From assembly GCA_041650355.1 (NCBI GenBank), contig JBAZLI010000018.1, positions 1 to 13,644 of the forward strand: a stretch of 13,644 nt of DNA, written 5' to 3'. Made by a program: the position numbers and the translations under genes. The notes beneath the pieces were generated by a model, which saw only the letters and a list, made by a program, of their open reading frames with translations, made no database searches and was not told where the DNA came from. Positions 1 to 6,005 of the stretch are shown here, piece after piece. Origin of the DNA: Candidatus Micrarchaeia archaeon (GTDB lineage Archaea; Micrarchaeota; Micrarchaeia; Anstonellales; Bilamarchaeaceae). Within the stretch, counting starts at the first letter, position 1. Every line of letters begins with the position of its first letter.

Positions 1-11
1 TGAGCGCGGAT

Positions 12-512
12 GTGTTTTCCAAAATAAGGGCGAAGTACGTGGAGCCGTACACCAGCGTGTACATGCCGGTTTTCATTTTCGCTTCAGTGGTTTCCTTAGC
101 GATTGCGTGCATTTTCACCCTTGTGGGCGAAGGGAGCGCCGGGCGCGCGGCGCGGACGCTCCTGTTGTGCGCATGCGCCTGCTGTGCCGCGCTGGCCGCA
201 ATTCTGGTTCTCTGCTGGCTTGCCGCGCCTTCGGCGGTGGAAAGCAGCGTGAGGCAGAATCCTGAAGTGGTTTCAGGGCTCTCCCAGGTCCCGGAGGAAT
301 ACGCGCAATTCGCGGAAATAGCGGTTTCAGATGCGGCACGCGCAGTGAGCGAATGGGCGAGGGGCATAATCGCGCGCTTCGCGCTCCTTTACTTCGCGGC
401 CGCGCTGGTTTCAGGGGCAGGATGGGCAGCCCTGTTCGGGCTGGCTATGTTCAGAGGGGAAATGGAGGAGCGCGAAAATGAGAGCGGCGCGGCGGAACGG
501 AAGCCTGAGTGA
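12..512 (+). CDS. Hypothetical three-helix membrane protein
   Basis: I do not recognise this 166-residue protein. Three hydrophobic stretches suggest membrane helices at about residues 17-39, 48-72 and 119-147. The second contains a cluster of four cysteines (CACACC, 53-58). A polar segment of about 45 residues (75-118) separates helices 2 and 3, and the C-terminal tail is charged and Glu-rich. The start given is GTG at 12. No Shine-Dalgarno is visible, and the frame stays open to the left window edge, so the true start may lie outside. A TGA at 1-3 in another frame could be the end of an upstream gene. The stop lies 5 bp from the pyrF stop on the opposite strand, so the two transcripts must overlap at their 3' ends. 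The coding call rests on length, GC-rich third positions and clear hydrophobic periodicity. Confidence 0.6.
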   Translation: MFSKIRAKYVEPYTSVYMPVFIFASVVSLAIACIFTLVGEGSAGRAARTLLLCACACCAALAAILVLCWLAAPSAVESSVRQNPEVVSGLSQVPEEYAQFAEIAVSDAARAVSEWARGIIARFALLYFAAALVSGAGWAALFGLAMFRGEMEERENESGAAERKPE

Positions 513-517
513 CAATC

Positions 518-1306
518 TCACAAAATTTTTCCAATCTGCGAATTGAGTTTTTTTGCTTCTTCCAGAGCTGCTTTTTCAGGTGCGGATTTGCCCTTTTCCC
601 ATGCGAACGCGATTGATGAGGAGGCGTTTATCCTGTGAATGTGCGGCCTTTGTTTTATTGCGGCAAGCACGCTTTCCAAATCCCCCCCTTGGGCGCCTAT
701 CCCTGGAATCAGGAACGGGATTTGCCCTTTGGTTATTGATGAGATTTTCTTTATGGAATCGCTGGTTGCGCCCACAACCAGGCCGGTTTTCCATTCAAGG
801 GCTTTTTGCGCGACCAGCTCGTAAAGCTGCGGGCTGCCCTTTTCCTGGAAATCGGCTGCGCCTGGATTGCTTGTCCTGCACAGCACGTAAATGGGTTTTC
901 CCTCTCGCAGGAAGGGTTTTATGGAATCCGAGCCCATATACGGGGAAACCGTGAGCGCGTCCGCGTTCCAGAAATCAAAGGCCTCTTTCGCGTACGCCTC
1001 GGAGCTTTTCCCTATGTCCCCGCGCTTGGCGTCTAAAATTATCTCCAATTTCCCCTTGTAGCGTTCGATTATTGATTTGAGGGCGTGGAGCCCTTCGAAC
1101 CCGTATTGCGCGAAATACGCGTAATTGGGCTTTATGGAAACGATTTGATTTTCCGCAAGAAGCAAATCAGCTATCGGGAAATAGTAATTCTCTATCTTCT
1201 CCTTCGCGTCCCCGCCTTCGCATTTCATCTTCTCAAGAACCGGGTCGATTCCGAAGCAGAGCAGCGTTCCTTTTTTTCTCCCGTTCAGTTCAAGCGTCTC
1301 AAACAT
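518..1306 (-). CDS. pyrF: Orotidine 5'-phosphate decarboxylase, type 2
   Basis: This enzyme decarboxylates OMP to UMP, the last step of de novo pyrimidine synthesis, in the cytoplasm. The 262-residue TIM-barrel protein shows an early GIDP motif (strand 1, phosphate/uracil side). It has the catalytic Lys-Asp array in DAKRGDIG at about residues 92-99, and a late PGIGAQGGD phosphate-binding loop. The length and the RGDIG form of the motif match the type 2 (mycobacterial-like) subfamily rather than the ~210-220-residue form of many archaea. I chose ATG at 1306, which overlaps the pyrE stop by 8 bases (ATGTTTGA). A GTG at 1315 would add three residues. No Shine-Dalgarno is evident, so translation is probably coupled to pyrE by reinitiation. 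It is the last gene of the GGGPS-unknown-pyrE-pyrF operon. Confidence 0.93.
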   Translation of the reverse strand: MFETLELNGRKKGTLLCFGIDPVLEKMKCEGGDAKEKIENYYFPIADLLLAENQIVSIKPNYAYFAQYGFEGLHALKSIIERYKGKLEIILDAKRGDIGKSSEAYAKEAFDFWNADALTVSPYMGSDSIKPFLREGKPIYVLCRTSNPGAADFQEKGSPQLYELVAQKALEWKTGLVVGATSDSIKKISSITKGQIPFLIPGIGAQGGDLESVLAAIKQRPHIHRINASSSIAFAWEKGKSAPEKAALEEAKKLNSQIGKIL

Positions 1307-1967
1307 ATCTGGCACCGTATTGCTTTTGGTATTCCCTGAAAGAGGCGAAAAGCGCGTCGTCCACGTGCATTTTTCCGTTTATCTCGCGGTTGTGCAGGTA
1401 TTTGAAAACCGAGGATATTTTTTCTATGGCATAGACCTTTACACCGGTGAGCTCCTCAAATTCCTTTATCGCGTTTTTCTCTTTTCCTTTTTCCTCGCGG
1501 TCCACTGCGATGAATATTCCCTTGAGCTGGACGTTCGCTGCGGATTTGAGCTTCGCAATCGCTTCCTCTTTCGTCCCTCCGGTGGTCATCACGTCGTCCA
1601 CCATCACCAGCTTTTGGAGTTCGCGCGGGCCGTCGCCCACAAAGGCGCTCTTGTCCCCGTGCTCCTTCATCTCTTTTCGGTCAAAAAGCCAAGTCTTTTC
1701 CATCTTCAGCTTCTTGTGCATGCCGATGCTCACGGAAACCGCGAGCGGGATTCCCTTGTACGCGGGGCCGTAAACCGTGTCGAAATCGTCGCCCAGCTCC
1801 TTTTTCATCTTCTGCGCGAAAAATACCCCTAGCTCGTAGCTGGTTTTTCCGGAATTGAGCATGCCCATGTTGATGAAGTAGGGGCTTTTTCTCCCGCTTT
1901 TCAATGTGAAATCCCCGAATTTCAGGACATCGTTCTTAACCAGGAATTCTATGAATTTTCTGTTCAT
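1299..1967 (-). CDS. pyrE: Orotate phosphoribosyltransferase
   Basis: PyrE transfers the phosphoribosyl group of PRPP to orotate to make OMP, the substrate of the neighbouring pyrF product. The 222-residue protein has the family N-terminal signature FTLKSGRKSPYFIN (about residues 20-33), a GPAYKGIPLA loop (67-76) and the PRPP-binding motif VDDVMTTGGT (123-132). The frame is open for 40 further codons upstream. I place the start at ATG 1967 because GGTGA sits 4 bases before it and the sequence from MNRKFIEFL matches normal PyrE N-termini, whereas the upstream extension is not PyrE-like. The 3' end overlaps the pyrF start. The gene begins 31 bases after the stop of the unknown duplicated-domain protein and is probably co-transcribed with it. 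Confidence 0.95.
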   Translation of the reverse strand: MNRKFIEFLVKNDVLKFGDFTLKSGRKSPYFINMGMLNSGKTSYELGVFFAQKMKKELGDDFDTVYGPAYKGIPLAVSVSIGMHKKLKMEKTWLFDRKEMKEHGDKSAFVGDGPRELQKLVMVDDVMTTGGTKEEAIAKLKSAANVQLKGIFIAVDREEKGKEKNAIKEFEELTGVKVYAIEKISSVFKYLHNREINGKMHVDDALFASFREYQKQYGARYV

Positions 1968-1971
1968 TTTT

Positions 1972-1976
1972 TCACC
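1972..1976 (-). promoter_or_regulatory. Ribosome-binding site fixing the pyrE start
   Basis: GGTGA on the minus strand, 4 bases before ATG 1967. It supports this start over the in-frame ATG 120 bases upstream. The same GGTGA/GGTGG core with 4-5 base spacing recurs before several other genes here. Confidence 0.7.
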
Positions 1977-1998
1977 ACTGGATTTGCAATCAGGAATA

Positions 1999-2568
1999 TT
2001 AAACGTCGCGCCGGCTTTTATTGGTTTTCCTTCCGCCCAAAAAACGCGGCAGGCGGTTTTCCCGCGTTCCTTTTTCCCTGGATTCATGCCTCCAGCTTAC
2101 GCCTTTTTCCGCAGCTTCCTGCAGCATTCTCCCTACGCTTTCCGAATTCAGTTCACCAAGGCCGAGCGCCTTTTTCACGCTCTCTTCAACCTTGCGCCCG
2201 TGCGAACTCAATCCGGTAAAATTCAGCCAGGCCTGTATGCAGCTCTGCTTCCTTACTCGCGCCCAATCCTCGTCGCCAACTTTGTCGAATATGCGCAGTG
2301 AAGACAGGTAGTTGAGATGGTCTTCTGTTTTTATAGGCACGCGGGAAACAGGATAAACCGCCTGCTCCAAACGTGAGAGCATGTCTTCGTGGGACATCGC
2401 ATGGTCTAATCCGAGAAATTCAAGCATCGAGTTGCGGGGTTTCGCGAATTCCCTCTCCTGGAGCCATTCTTCCACGAGCGCGCGGGCTTCAGAGCGGGGG
2501 AATATGCGGAGGGATTTAATGTAAATCAGGTGCTGTTTCACATCAGTTTCAAGTTGTTCTCCAGGCAT
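1999..2568 (-). CDS. Hypothetical protein with two internal repeat units
   Basis: I do not recognise this 189-residue soluble protein. It consists of two copies of one unit offset by 71 residues. HLIYIKSLRIF at 13-23 matches HLNYLSSLRIF at 84-94. Each is followed by a helical region with a WL pair and then FLGL...EDMLSRLEQAV (51-71) or FTGL...KVEESVKKAL (117-135). The basic C-terminal tail (155-189) has no counterpart in the repeat. It begins 7 bases after the GGGPS stop and ends 31 bases before pyrE, so it is very likely part of that operon. GGTG lies only 2 bases before the ATG, unusually close, so translation may depend on coupling to GGGPS. No catalytic motif, membrane segment or signal peptide is visible. 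A small helical binding or adaptor domain is possible but unsupported. Confidence 0.75.
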   Translation of the reverse strand: MPGEQLETDVKQHLIYIKSLRIFPRSEARALVEEWLQEREFAKPRNSMLEFLGLDHAMSHEDMLSRLEQAVYPVSRVPIKTEDHLNYLSSLRIFDKVGDEDWARVRKQSCIQAWLNFTGLSSHGRKVEESVKKALGLGELNSESVGRMLQEAAEKGVSWRHESREKGTRENRLPRFLGGRKTNKSRRDV

Positions 2569-2575
2569 CGCACCA

Positions 2576-3358
2576 CTATTTAGTCCTGAGCTTCGCGCCT
2601 TCGCGCACTGCCTTCACCATTTCCCTGACTTTCTGCACGCTCGCACTCTCCTCGAACGCCGTGCCGACCTGTATTATGTCCGCGCCGGACTTGAGCACGT
2701 TTTTCGCCTGCTCAGGGGTTTTTATCCCGCCTGCGACAACGTACGGAACCTCAAGGACCGAGGAAACGGCTTTCACCATCTCAAGGGGGATGTGGCCTGA
2801 AGCCGGATTGCTTCCTGCATCGGTGATTATGAATCTGAAGCCCATGTATTGCGCCCCGAGCGCCATCGCGGCCGCGAGTTTTGGCTTATCCCTGGGAATG
2901 AGGTTTGCCTCCCCAACCCAGCCCACTGTGCCTCCGGGCTCCACCACGATGTATCCTACTGGGAGCGGCTCTATACCGTATTGCTTAACGGTAGGGGCAG
3001 CGAGCATCTGCGCGCGCGTAATCCAATACGTGTTTTTGGAGTTGAGCATGGACATGAAGTAGAGCGCGTCCGCGTATTTCGTCACGGTGCCTATGTTGCC
3101 CGGGAAAAGCACGACTGGAACGTTCACATCCTCCTTTATCCTTTTCGTGACCGTATCAAGAAGCTCGCCCTGCACCCCGGTGCTTCCGCCAACCAGGATT
3201 ATGTCCGCGCCGCCTTCGTTTGCATTTTTTGCGGATTTCACCGCTGAATCCAAATCCTTGTAATCCAGCGGGTCTATCACGGCGAACAAAAGGCCTTTCT
3301 TCCGCCCAAGCTCGTCGCATATGTATTTCTCTATTTTTCCCATGAGCAAACAATCCAT
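2576..3358 (-). CDS. Geranylgeranylglyceryl phosphate synthase (PcrB/GGGPS family)
   Basis: GGGPS joins geranylgeranyl diphosphate to sn-glycerol-1-phosphate, forming the first ether bond of archaeal membrane lipids. The 260-residue TIM barrel shows an Asp-Pro metal/diphosphate site in AVIDP (26-30), VGGSTG (56-61), the signature YIVVEPGGTVGWVG (136-149), DAGSNP (180-185), the phosphate loop VAGGIKTPEQA (208-218) and VGTAFEE (231-237). The length fits group II enzymes, which are often near 240-260 residues. The ATG at 3358 is preceded by GGTGG with a 4-base spacer, which favours it over the in-frame ATG five codons later. It is first in the operon with the duplicated-domain protein, pyrE and pyrF, and a TATA-like box lies about 40 bases upstream. 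Confidence 0.95.
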   Translation of the reverse strand: MDCLLMGKIEKYICDELGRKKGLLFAVIDPLDYKDLDSAVKSAKNANEGGADIILVGGSTGVQGELLDTVTKRIKEDVNVPVVLFPGNIGTVTKYADALYFMSMLNSKNTYWITRAQMLAAPTVKQYGIEPLPVGYIVVEPGGTVGWVGEANLIPRDKPKLAAAMALGAQYMGFRFIITDAGSNPASGHIPLEMVKAVSSVLEVPYVVAGGIKTPEQAKNVLKSGADIIQVGTAFEESASVQKVREMVKAVREGAKLRTK

Positions 3359-3394
3359 TTTCCCACCCTGTCCTAGAAGAGGTTCGAAAAAAGG

Positions 3395-3403
3395 TAATAA
3401 ATA
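3395..3403 (-). promoter_or_regulatory. Putative promoter of the GGGPS-pyrE-pyrF operon
   Basis: TATTTATTA on the minus strand, roughly 40 bases before the GGGPS start and abutting the stop codon of the HEAT-like gene. Transcription would start about 25 bases downstream, leaving a short leader that carries the GGTGG ribosome-binding site. The box sits in a small inverted repeat (AGGTA-N5-TACCT). This is inferred from spacing and composition only. Confidence 0.45.
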
Positions 3404-3404
3404 C

Positions 3405-4346
3405 CTACCGCTGCCGGGATTCGCGCATCAAGTCAATTACGCGTTTCGCAAGTTCCATGCCATATCCCTGCTTTTGCATGGAAAGGAGCGCATTTCTGGC
3501 CTTCAGGACCACTGTATTTGAAGGGTCGAAAGTGGCTTTGGCCAACGAAGCAACTGCGGACTGGAGGTCGCTCCGCTTCGGCAATTCGGCAAGCTCGCAC
3601 AGAATCTCAATCGAGCGCAGGCGAACTTTCTCCGAAGGGTCGTTTCTGAGCGCGGCGGATAAAAGCGAAATCTCGAACGGCACTTCCTTCTGCCTGAGAC
3701 GCCTGCGTAGCGTCTTTATGGACTGCAGGCGGATTTCCTCCGTAGGGACGTCCTTAGATAAACACGAAATGGCCAATGGCACTTCCTTCTGCTTGAGAAG
3801 CCCGTACAAAATCTCGGCTGAAAAGAGACGGATTTTTTTTACGGGGTCGTTTCTGAGCGCGGCAGACAACAGCGAAATCGCAAACGGCACTTCTACCCAG
3901 TTAAGAAACCAGCAGAGTCCATTGAGGGCGCCGGCGTGCACTTCTACATCTTTGGCTGTAAGTCCAGCCGCTAAATATTTGAGCGCATTGGGGTCTATTT
4001 TTCTCTTTTGGCGAATGATTTCAGAAAGCGGAACGTCCTCAATTTTGTTGCGGCCAGAATGCCCCATCGGATGACCGCGAACCAGGGATCTTTGCTTCAG
4101 CGTGCCGCCAGCTATTCTTGGGTTATTGAGGCATGACCGGCACAATTCTAGTACCTCTTTCTCTGGGAGGGGCGGCTTTTCGCTGGGGCCGACACGGAAA
4201 TTTTCTACCTTTGGCTCTGTGAGGGGTGGTTTTTTACTGGGACTTTTAGGGATTGGCGTGAGCGAAACGCGGAACTTGGACCTTTCCTTCGTTTTCGGAG
4301 TTCGCGCTGTTACTGGCCCCGGAGCTGGCGCTACAACTGGTTTCAT
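3405..4346 (-). CDS. HEAT-like repeat protein with proline-rich N-terminus
   Basis: A 313-residue protein of unknown function. Residues 1-65 are low-complexity, rich in Pro, Lys and Thr/Ser, and probably disordered. KPPL-x-E occurs twice (39-44 and 57-62). Residues 104-300 look like an alpha solenoid. The clearest repeats begin at VEVPFAISLLSAALRNDP (151), EVPLAISCLSKDVP (188) and EVPFEISLLSAALRNDP (221). Each is 33-36 residues and is followed by an IRL-S-EIL helix, with weaker repeats before and after. This resembles HEAT/ARM repeats used for protein binding; no enzyme motif is seen. Repeats 1 and 3 are also near-identical in DNA, so the duplication looks recent. No Shine-Dalgarno precedes the ATG, but a TATA-like box centred 28 bases upstream suggests a leaderless transcript. 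It seems to be a single-gene unit. Confidence 0.8.
   Translation of the reverse strand: MKPVVAPAPGPVTARTPKTKERSKFRVSLTPIPKSPSKKPPLTEPKVENFRVGPSEKPPLPEKEVLELCRSCLNNPRIAGGTLKQRSLVRGHPMGHSGRNKIEDVPLSEIIRQKRKIDPNALKYLAAGLTAKDVEVHAGALNGLCWFLNWVEVPFAISLLSAALRNDPVKKIRLFSAEILYGLLKQKEVPLAISCLSKDVPTEEIRLQSIKTLRRRLRQKEVPFEISLLSAALRNDPSEKVRLRSIEILCELAELPKRSDLQSAVASLAKATFDPSNTVVLKARNALLSMQKQGYGMELAKRVIDLMRESRQR
3637..3893 (-). repeat. DNA-level repeat copies within the HEAT-like gene
   Basis: Bases 3637-3656 and 3844-3863 are identical over 20 bases, and similarity continues to 3686 and 3893. The offset is 207 bases (69 codons). The two copies encode the EVPFxISLLSAALRNDP units, and the shorter, more diverged middle unit lies between them. 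Confidence 0.8.
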
Positions 4347-4370
4347 GGTTAATAGTATGTGCGCCGAGGA

Positions 4371-4378
4371 ATAAAAAT
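4371..4378 (-). promoter_or_regulatory. Putative TATA box of the HEAT-like gene
   Basis: ATTTTTAT on the minus strand, centred about 28 bases before ATG 4346. That spacing would put the transcription start at or next to the start codon, which fits the absence of a Shine-Dalgarno. Confidence 0.45.
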
Positions 4379-4404
4379 GTTTACTTTTTCACATTTTCTA
4401 CAAC

Positions 4405-5307
4405 TTAGAGCAGGCCCGAGGATTTCGCCAGCTCTTTTATCCCTTCTTCGAGCGGACGCGGTTCGAAGCCCAGCTCTTTTTTCGCTTTGGAGCAGTTGAA
4501 AAGGCGGGGCTTGGCCAGGATGTTCACGTGCTCCGGAGTGATGATGGGTTTCCTTCCGGAGAGCGAGGCGCGCATTTCCTCCAGCTTCGCGAAAAGCAGC
4601 GCCAGGGAAAGCGGGATTCTCCTTTTTGGAGGCGGAACGCGCAGGATTTTCGCCGCTATTTCATATATGCGCTCCTGCGGGACGCTTTCGCCCGCGAGCA
4701 CGTAAACCCCTGGTTTTGCGGAAATGGAAGCGGCTACCGCCTTTGCGACGTCTTCGACGTGCACGAACGAAACCGGGTTTATCCCTTCTCCGATTACGAA
4801 CATCCTGCCCTTTTTCACCATCTTAAGTATGCGCGCGTAATCCTCGTATTGCGGGCCGTACATAGTCCCTATCCGCAGGGAGATTGAATTGCTGCGCCCC
4901 ATCACCATTTTCTCGGCTTCGTGCTTGGTTTTGGCGTATGGGGTGTCCGGGTTCGGGACGGTGCTCTCGTCGGTCCGCCCAAGGAGGTCCTTCCCGTAGA
5001 CTGAAATAGAGGAAGCGTATACCACTTTTGTTTTTTTGGGGAGCGCTGAGAGGATTCTTTTGGTGAGCAGGACGTTGCTCTCGTAAAGCTCCTTCCTGCT
5101 TTGGAAATTCATGGAGCCCGCGAGATGGATGAGCACGTCGCAGTCTGAGAGCGCGGACCTCAGGCTTTCAGAATTCTCGAAATCCACTGCCAATTCCTTG
5201 GGGAACTGCGTCCCGGTCGGTTTTCTGACAAGCGCTGTGGCTTCGGGCAACAGCAGTGATACTTCCTGGCCGAGCTTTCCGCTCGCGCCGGTTATCATTA
5301 TGCGCAT
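4405..5307 (-). CDS. NAD-dependent epimerase/dehydratase (extended SDR)
   Basis: A 300-residue Rossmann-fold enzyme of the extended short-chain dehydrogenase family, whose members act on nucleotide sugars or related substrates with NAD(P). The cofactor loop TGASGKLG is at 6-13, with the GxxGxxG pattern. The active site is SSISVYG (99-105) with YAKTK (124-128, the Tyr and Lys of YxxxK). FVHVEDVAKA (181-190) is the usual later family motif. The C-terminal part is predicted to bind substrate, but the sequence does not reveal the substrate, so I give no gene name. ATG 5307 starts MRIMITGASG; the Met at position 4 is too close to the fold to be preferred. No Shine-Dalgarno is seen. A TTTAATCC box about 26 bases upstream suggests a leaderless transcript. 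It diverges from the + strand gene at 5394. Confidence 0.9.
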   Translation of the reverse strand: MRIMITGASGKLGQEVSLLLPEATALVRKPTGTQFPKELAVDFENSESLRSALSDCDVLIHLAGSMNFQSRKELYESNVLLTKRILSALPKKTKVVYASSISVYGKDLLGRTDESTVPNPDTPYAKTKHEAEKMVMGRSNSISLRIGTMYGPQYEDYARILKMVKKGRMFVIGEGINPVSFVHVEDVAKAVAASISAKPGVYVLAGESVPQERIYEIAAKILRVPPPKRRIPLSLALLFAKLEEMRASLSGRKPIITPEHVNILAKPRLFNCSKAKKELGFEPRPLEEGIKELAKSSGLL

Positions 5308-5326
5308 GAAATTATAGGTGCGGGAA

Positions 5327-5337
5327 GGATTAAAAAG
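5327..5337 (-). promoter_or_regulatory. Putative TATA box of the epimerase gene
   Basis: CTTTTTAATCC on the minus strand, about 26 bases before ATG 5307, matching leaderless archaeal transcription. The complementary GGATTAAA is found again upstream of trpS. Confidence 0.45.
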
Positions 5338-5339
5338 GG

Positions 5340-5351
5340 TTAAAAATATAG
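5340..5351 (+). promoter_or_regulatory. Putative TATA box of the 5394 gene and trpS
   Basis: An A/T stretch, TTAAAAATATAG, lies about 45-50 bases before ATG 5394. Transcription would start near 5370 and leave a leader of about 20-25 bases containing the GGTGG ribosome-binding site. A second A/T element, TATAAA at 5355-5360, is an alternative. Confidence 0.4.
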
Positions 5352-5393
5352 TTGTATAAAGAATATTAGTGTGTTGTGATTTCGGGTGGTATC

Positions 5394-5981
5394 ATGGTTA
5401 AAATCAGGGTCATTCTGCAGCTTGGTAAGACACGCTCCCTTACGCCTGACGAGCAACGGAAAAAGAGGTATGCTAAATCAGCCAAACAATTCGAAAGGTT
5501 GAAGGAACGGGCGGACGAATTGCCTGAAAAATTCAAAGGTCAACGGAACAACACGAGTGCGCAGTATGAAAACTATTGCAAAAACGTAACAGCACTATGC
5601 AGAACCGCAGCAACGAATGGTTTGATTCCTACGGAAGCGGAATCACTTTCCAGGCTGGTGGAGGAAGGAAATAAGATGAACGCGCTTGCCAATAGAAAGC
5701 TGCTCTTGGACCGCATTTCCCAATGGGCGGTGGGAGTTACGGGCCTGGCTGTAGCCGGCGCGATGCTTTTCCCCAAGGCAGTTGATGCGTACATGGGAAC
5801 CAATTTTTCAGAGTTGCTTGCATCCGGGAGCGCAGAGCTTATGGTGCTGAAAGGGGCCGCCATAGCCGCGGAAATATATTGTTTGTGCAAATTCCTCAGC
5901 CCGCTCCAGAGGCTTGTGCGCGGGGTTTCCGCAGGGCTGGAAAAGCTTGAGGCGACGCTCAAGAATCAAGGCAAGGATTAA
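5394..5981 (+). CDS. Hypothetical two-helix membrane protein
   Basis: I do not recognise this 195-residue protein. Residues 15-105 are charged and helical, with coiled-coil-like spacing (KQFERLKERADELPEKF). They are followed by hydrophobic stretches at about 110-126 and 149-167 and an amphipathic Lys-rich C-terminus. It therefore looks like a cytoplasmic helical domain anchored by a membrane hairpin. The frame opens at a GTG 18 bases earlier, but ATG 5394 has GGTGG 4 bases upstream and is preferred. The stop is 24 bases before trpS. The two may be co-transcribed, although trpS also has its own possible TATA element. No functional link to tRNA charging can be read from the sequence. Confidence 0.75.
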   Translation: MVKIRVILQLGKTRSLTPDEQRKKRYAKSAKQFERLKERADELPEKFKGQRNNTSAQYENYCKNVTALCRTAATNGLIPTEAESLSRLVEEGNKMNALANRKLLLDRISQWAVGVTGLAVAGAMLFPKAVDAYMGTNFSELLASGSAELMVLKGAAIAAEIYCLCKFLSPLQRLVRGVSAGLEKLEATLKNQGKD

Positions 5982-5992
5982 AACTTTAATCC
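5975..5992. repeat. Perfect 8-bp palindrome before trpS
   Basis: GGATTAAAACTTTAATCC: two 8-bp arms around an AC spacer. It contains the TAA stop of the upstream gene and ends 13 bases before the trpS ATG. The A/T core is centred about 22-26 bases upstream of the ATG, where a TATA box for a leaderless trpS transcript would sit. It may be promoter, operator or both. Confidence 0.6.
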
Positions 5993-6005
5993 GAGCAAGC
6001 TGGGC

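Noticed and set aside
1320..1832. Open frame of 170 codons on the + strand
   Set aside because: It is antisense to pyrE, which has clear family motifs.
1968..2087. 40-residue N-terminal extension of PyrE
   Set aside because: It overlaps the end of the preceding gene and is unlike PyrE. GGTGA before ATG 1967 marks the real start.
3637..3893. CRISPR-like repeat spacing
   Set aside because: There are only two copies, in frame within a coding repeat, so this is protein-repeat duplication.
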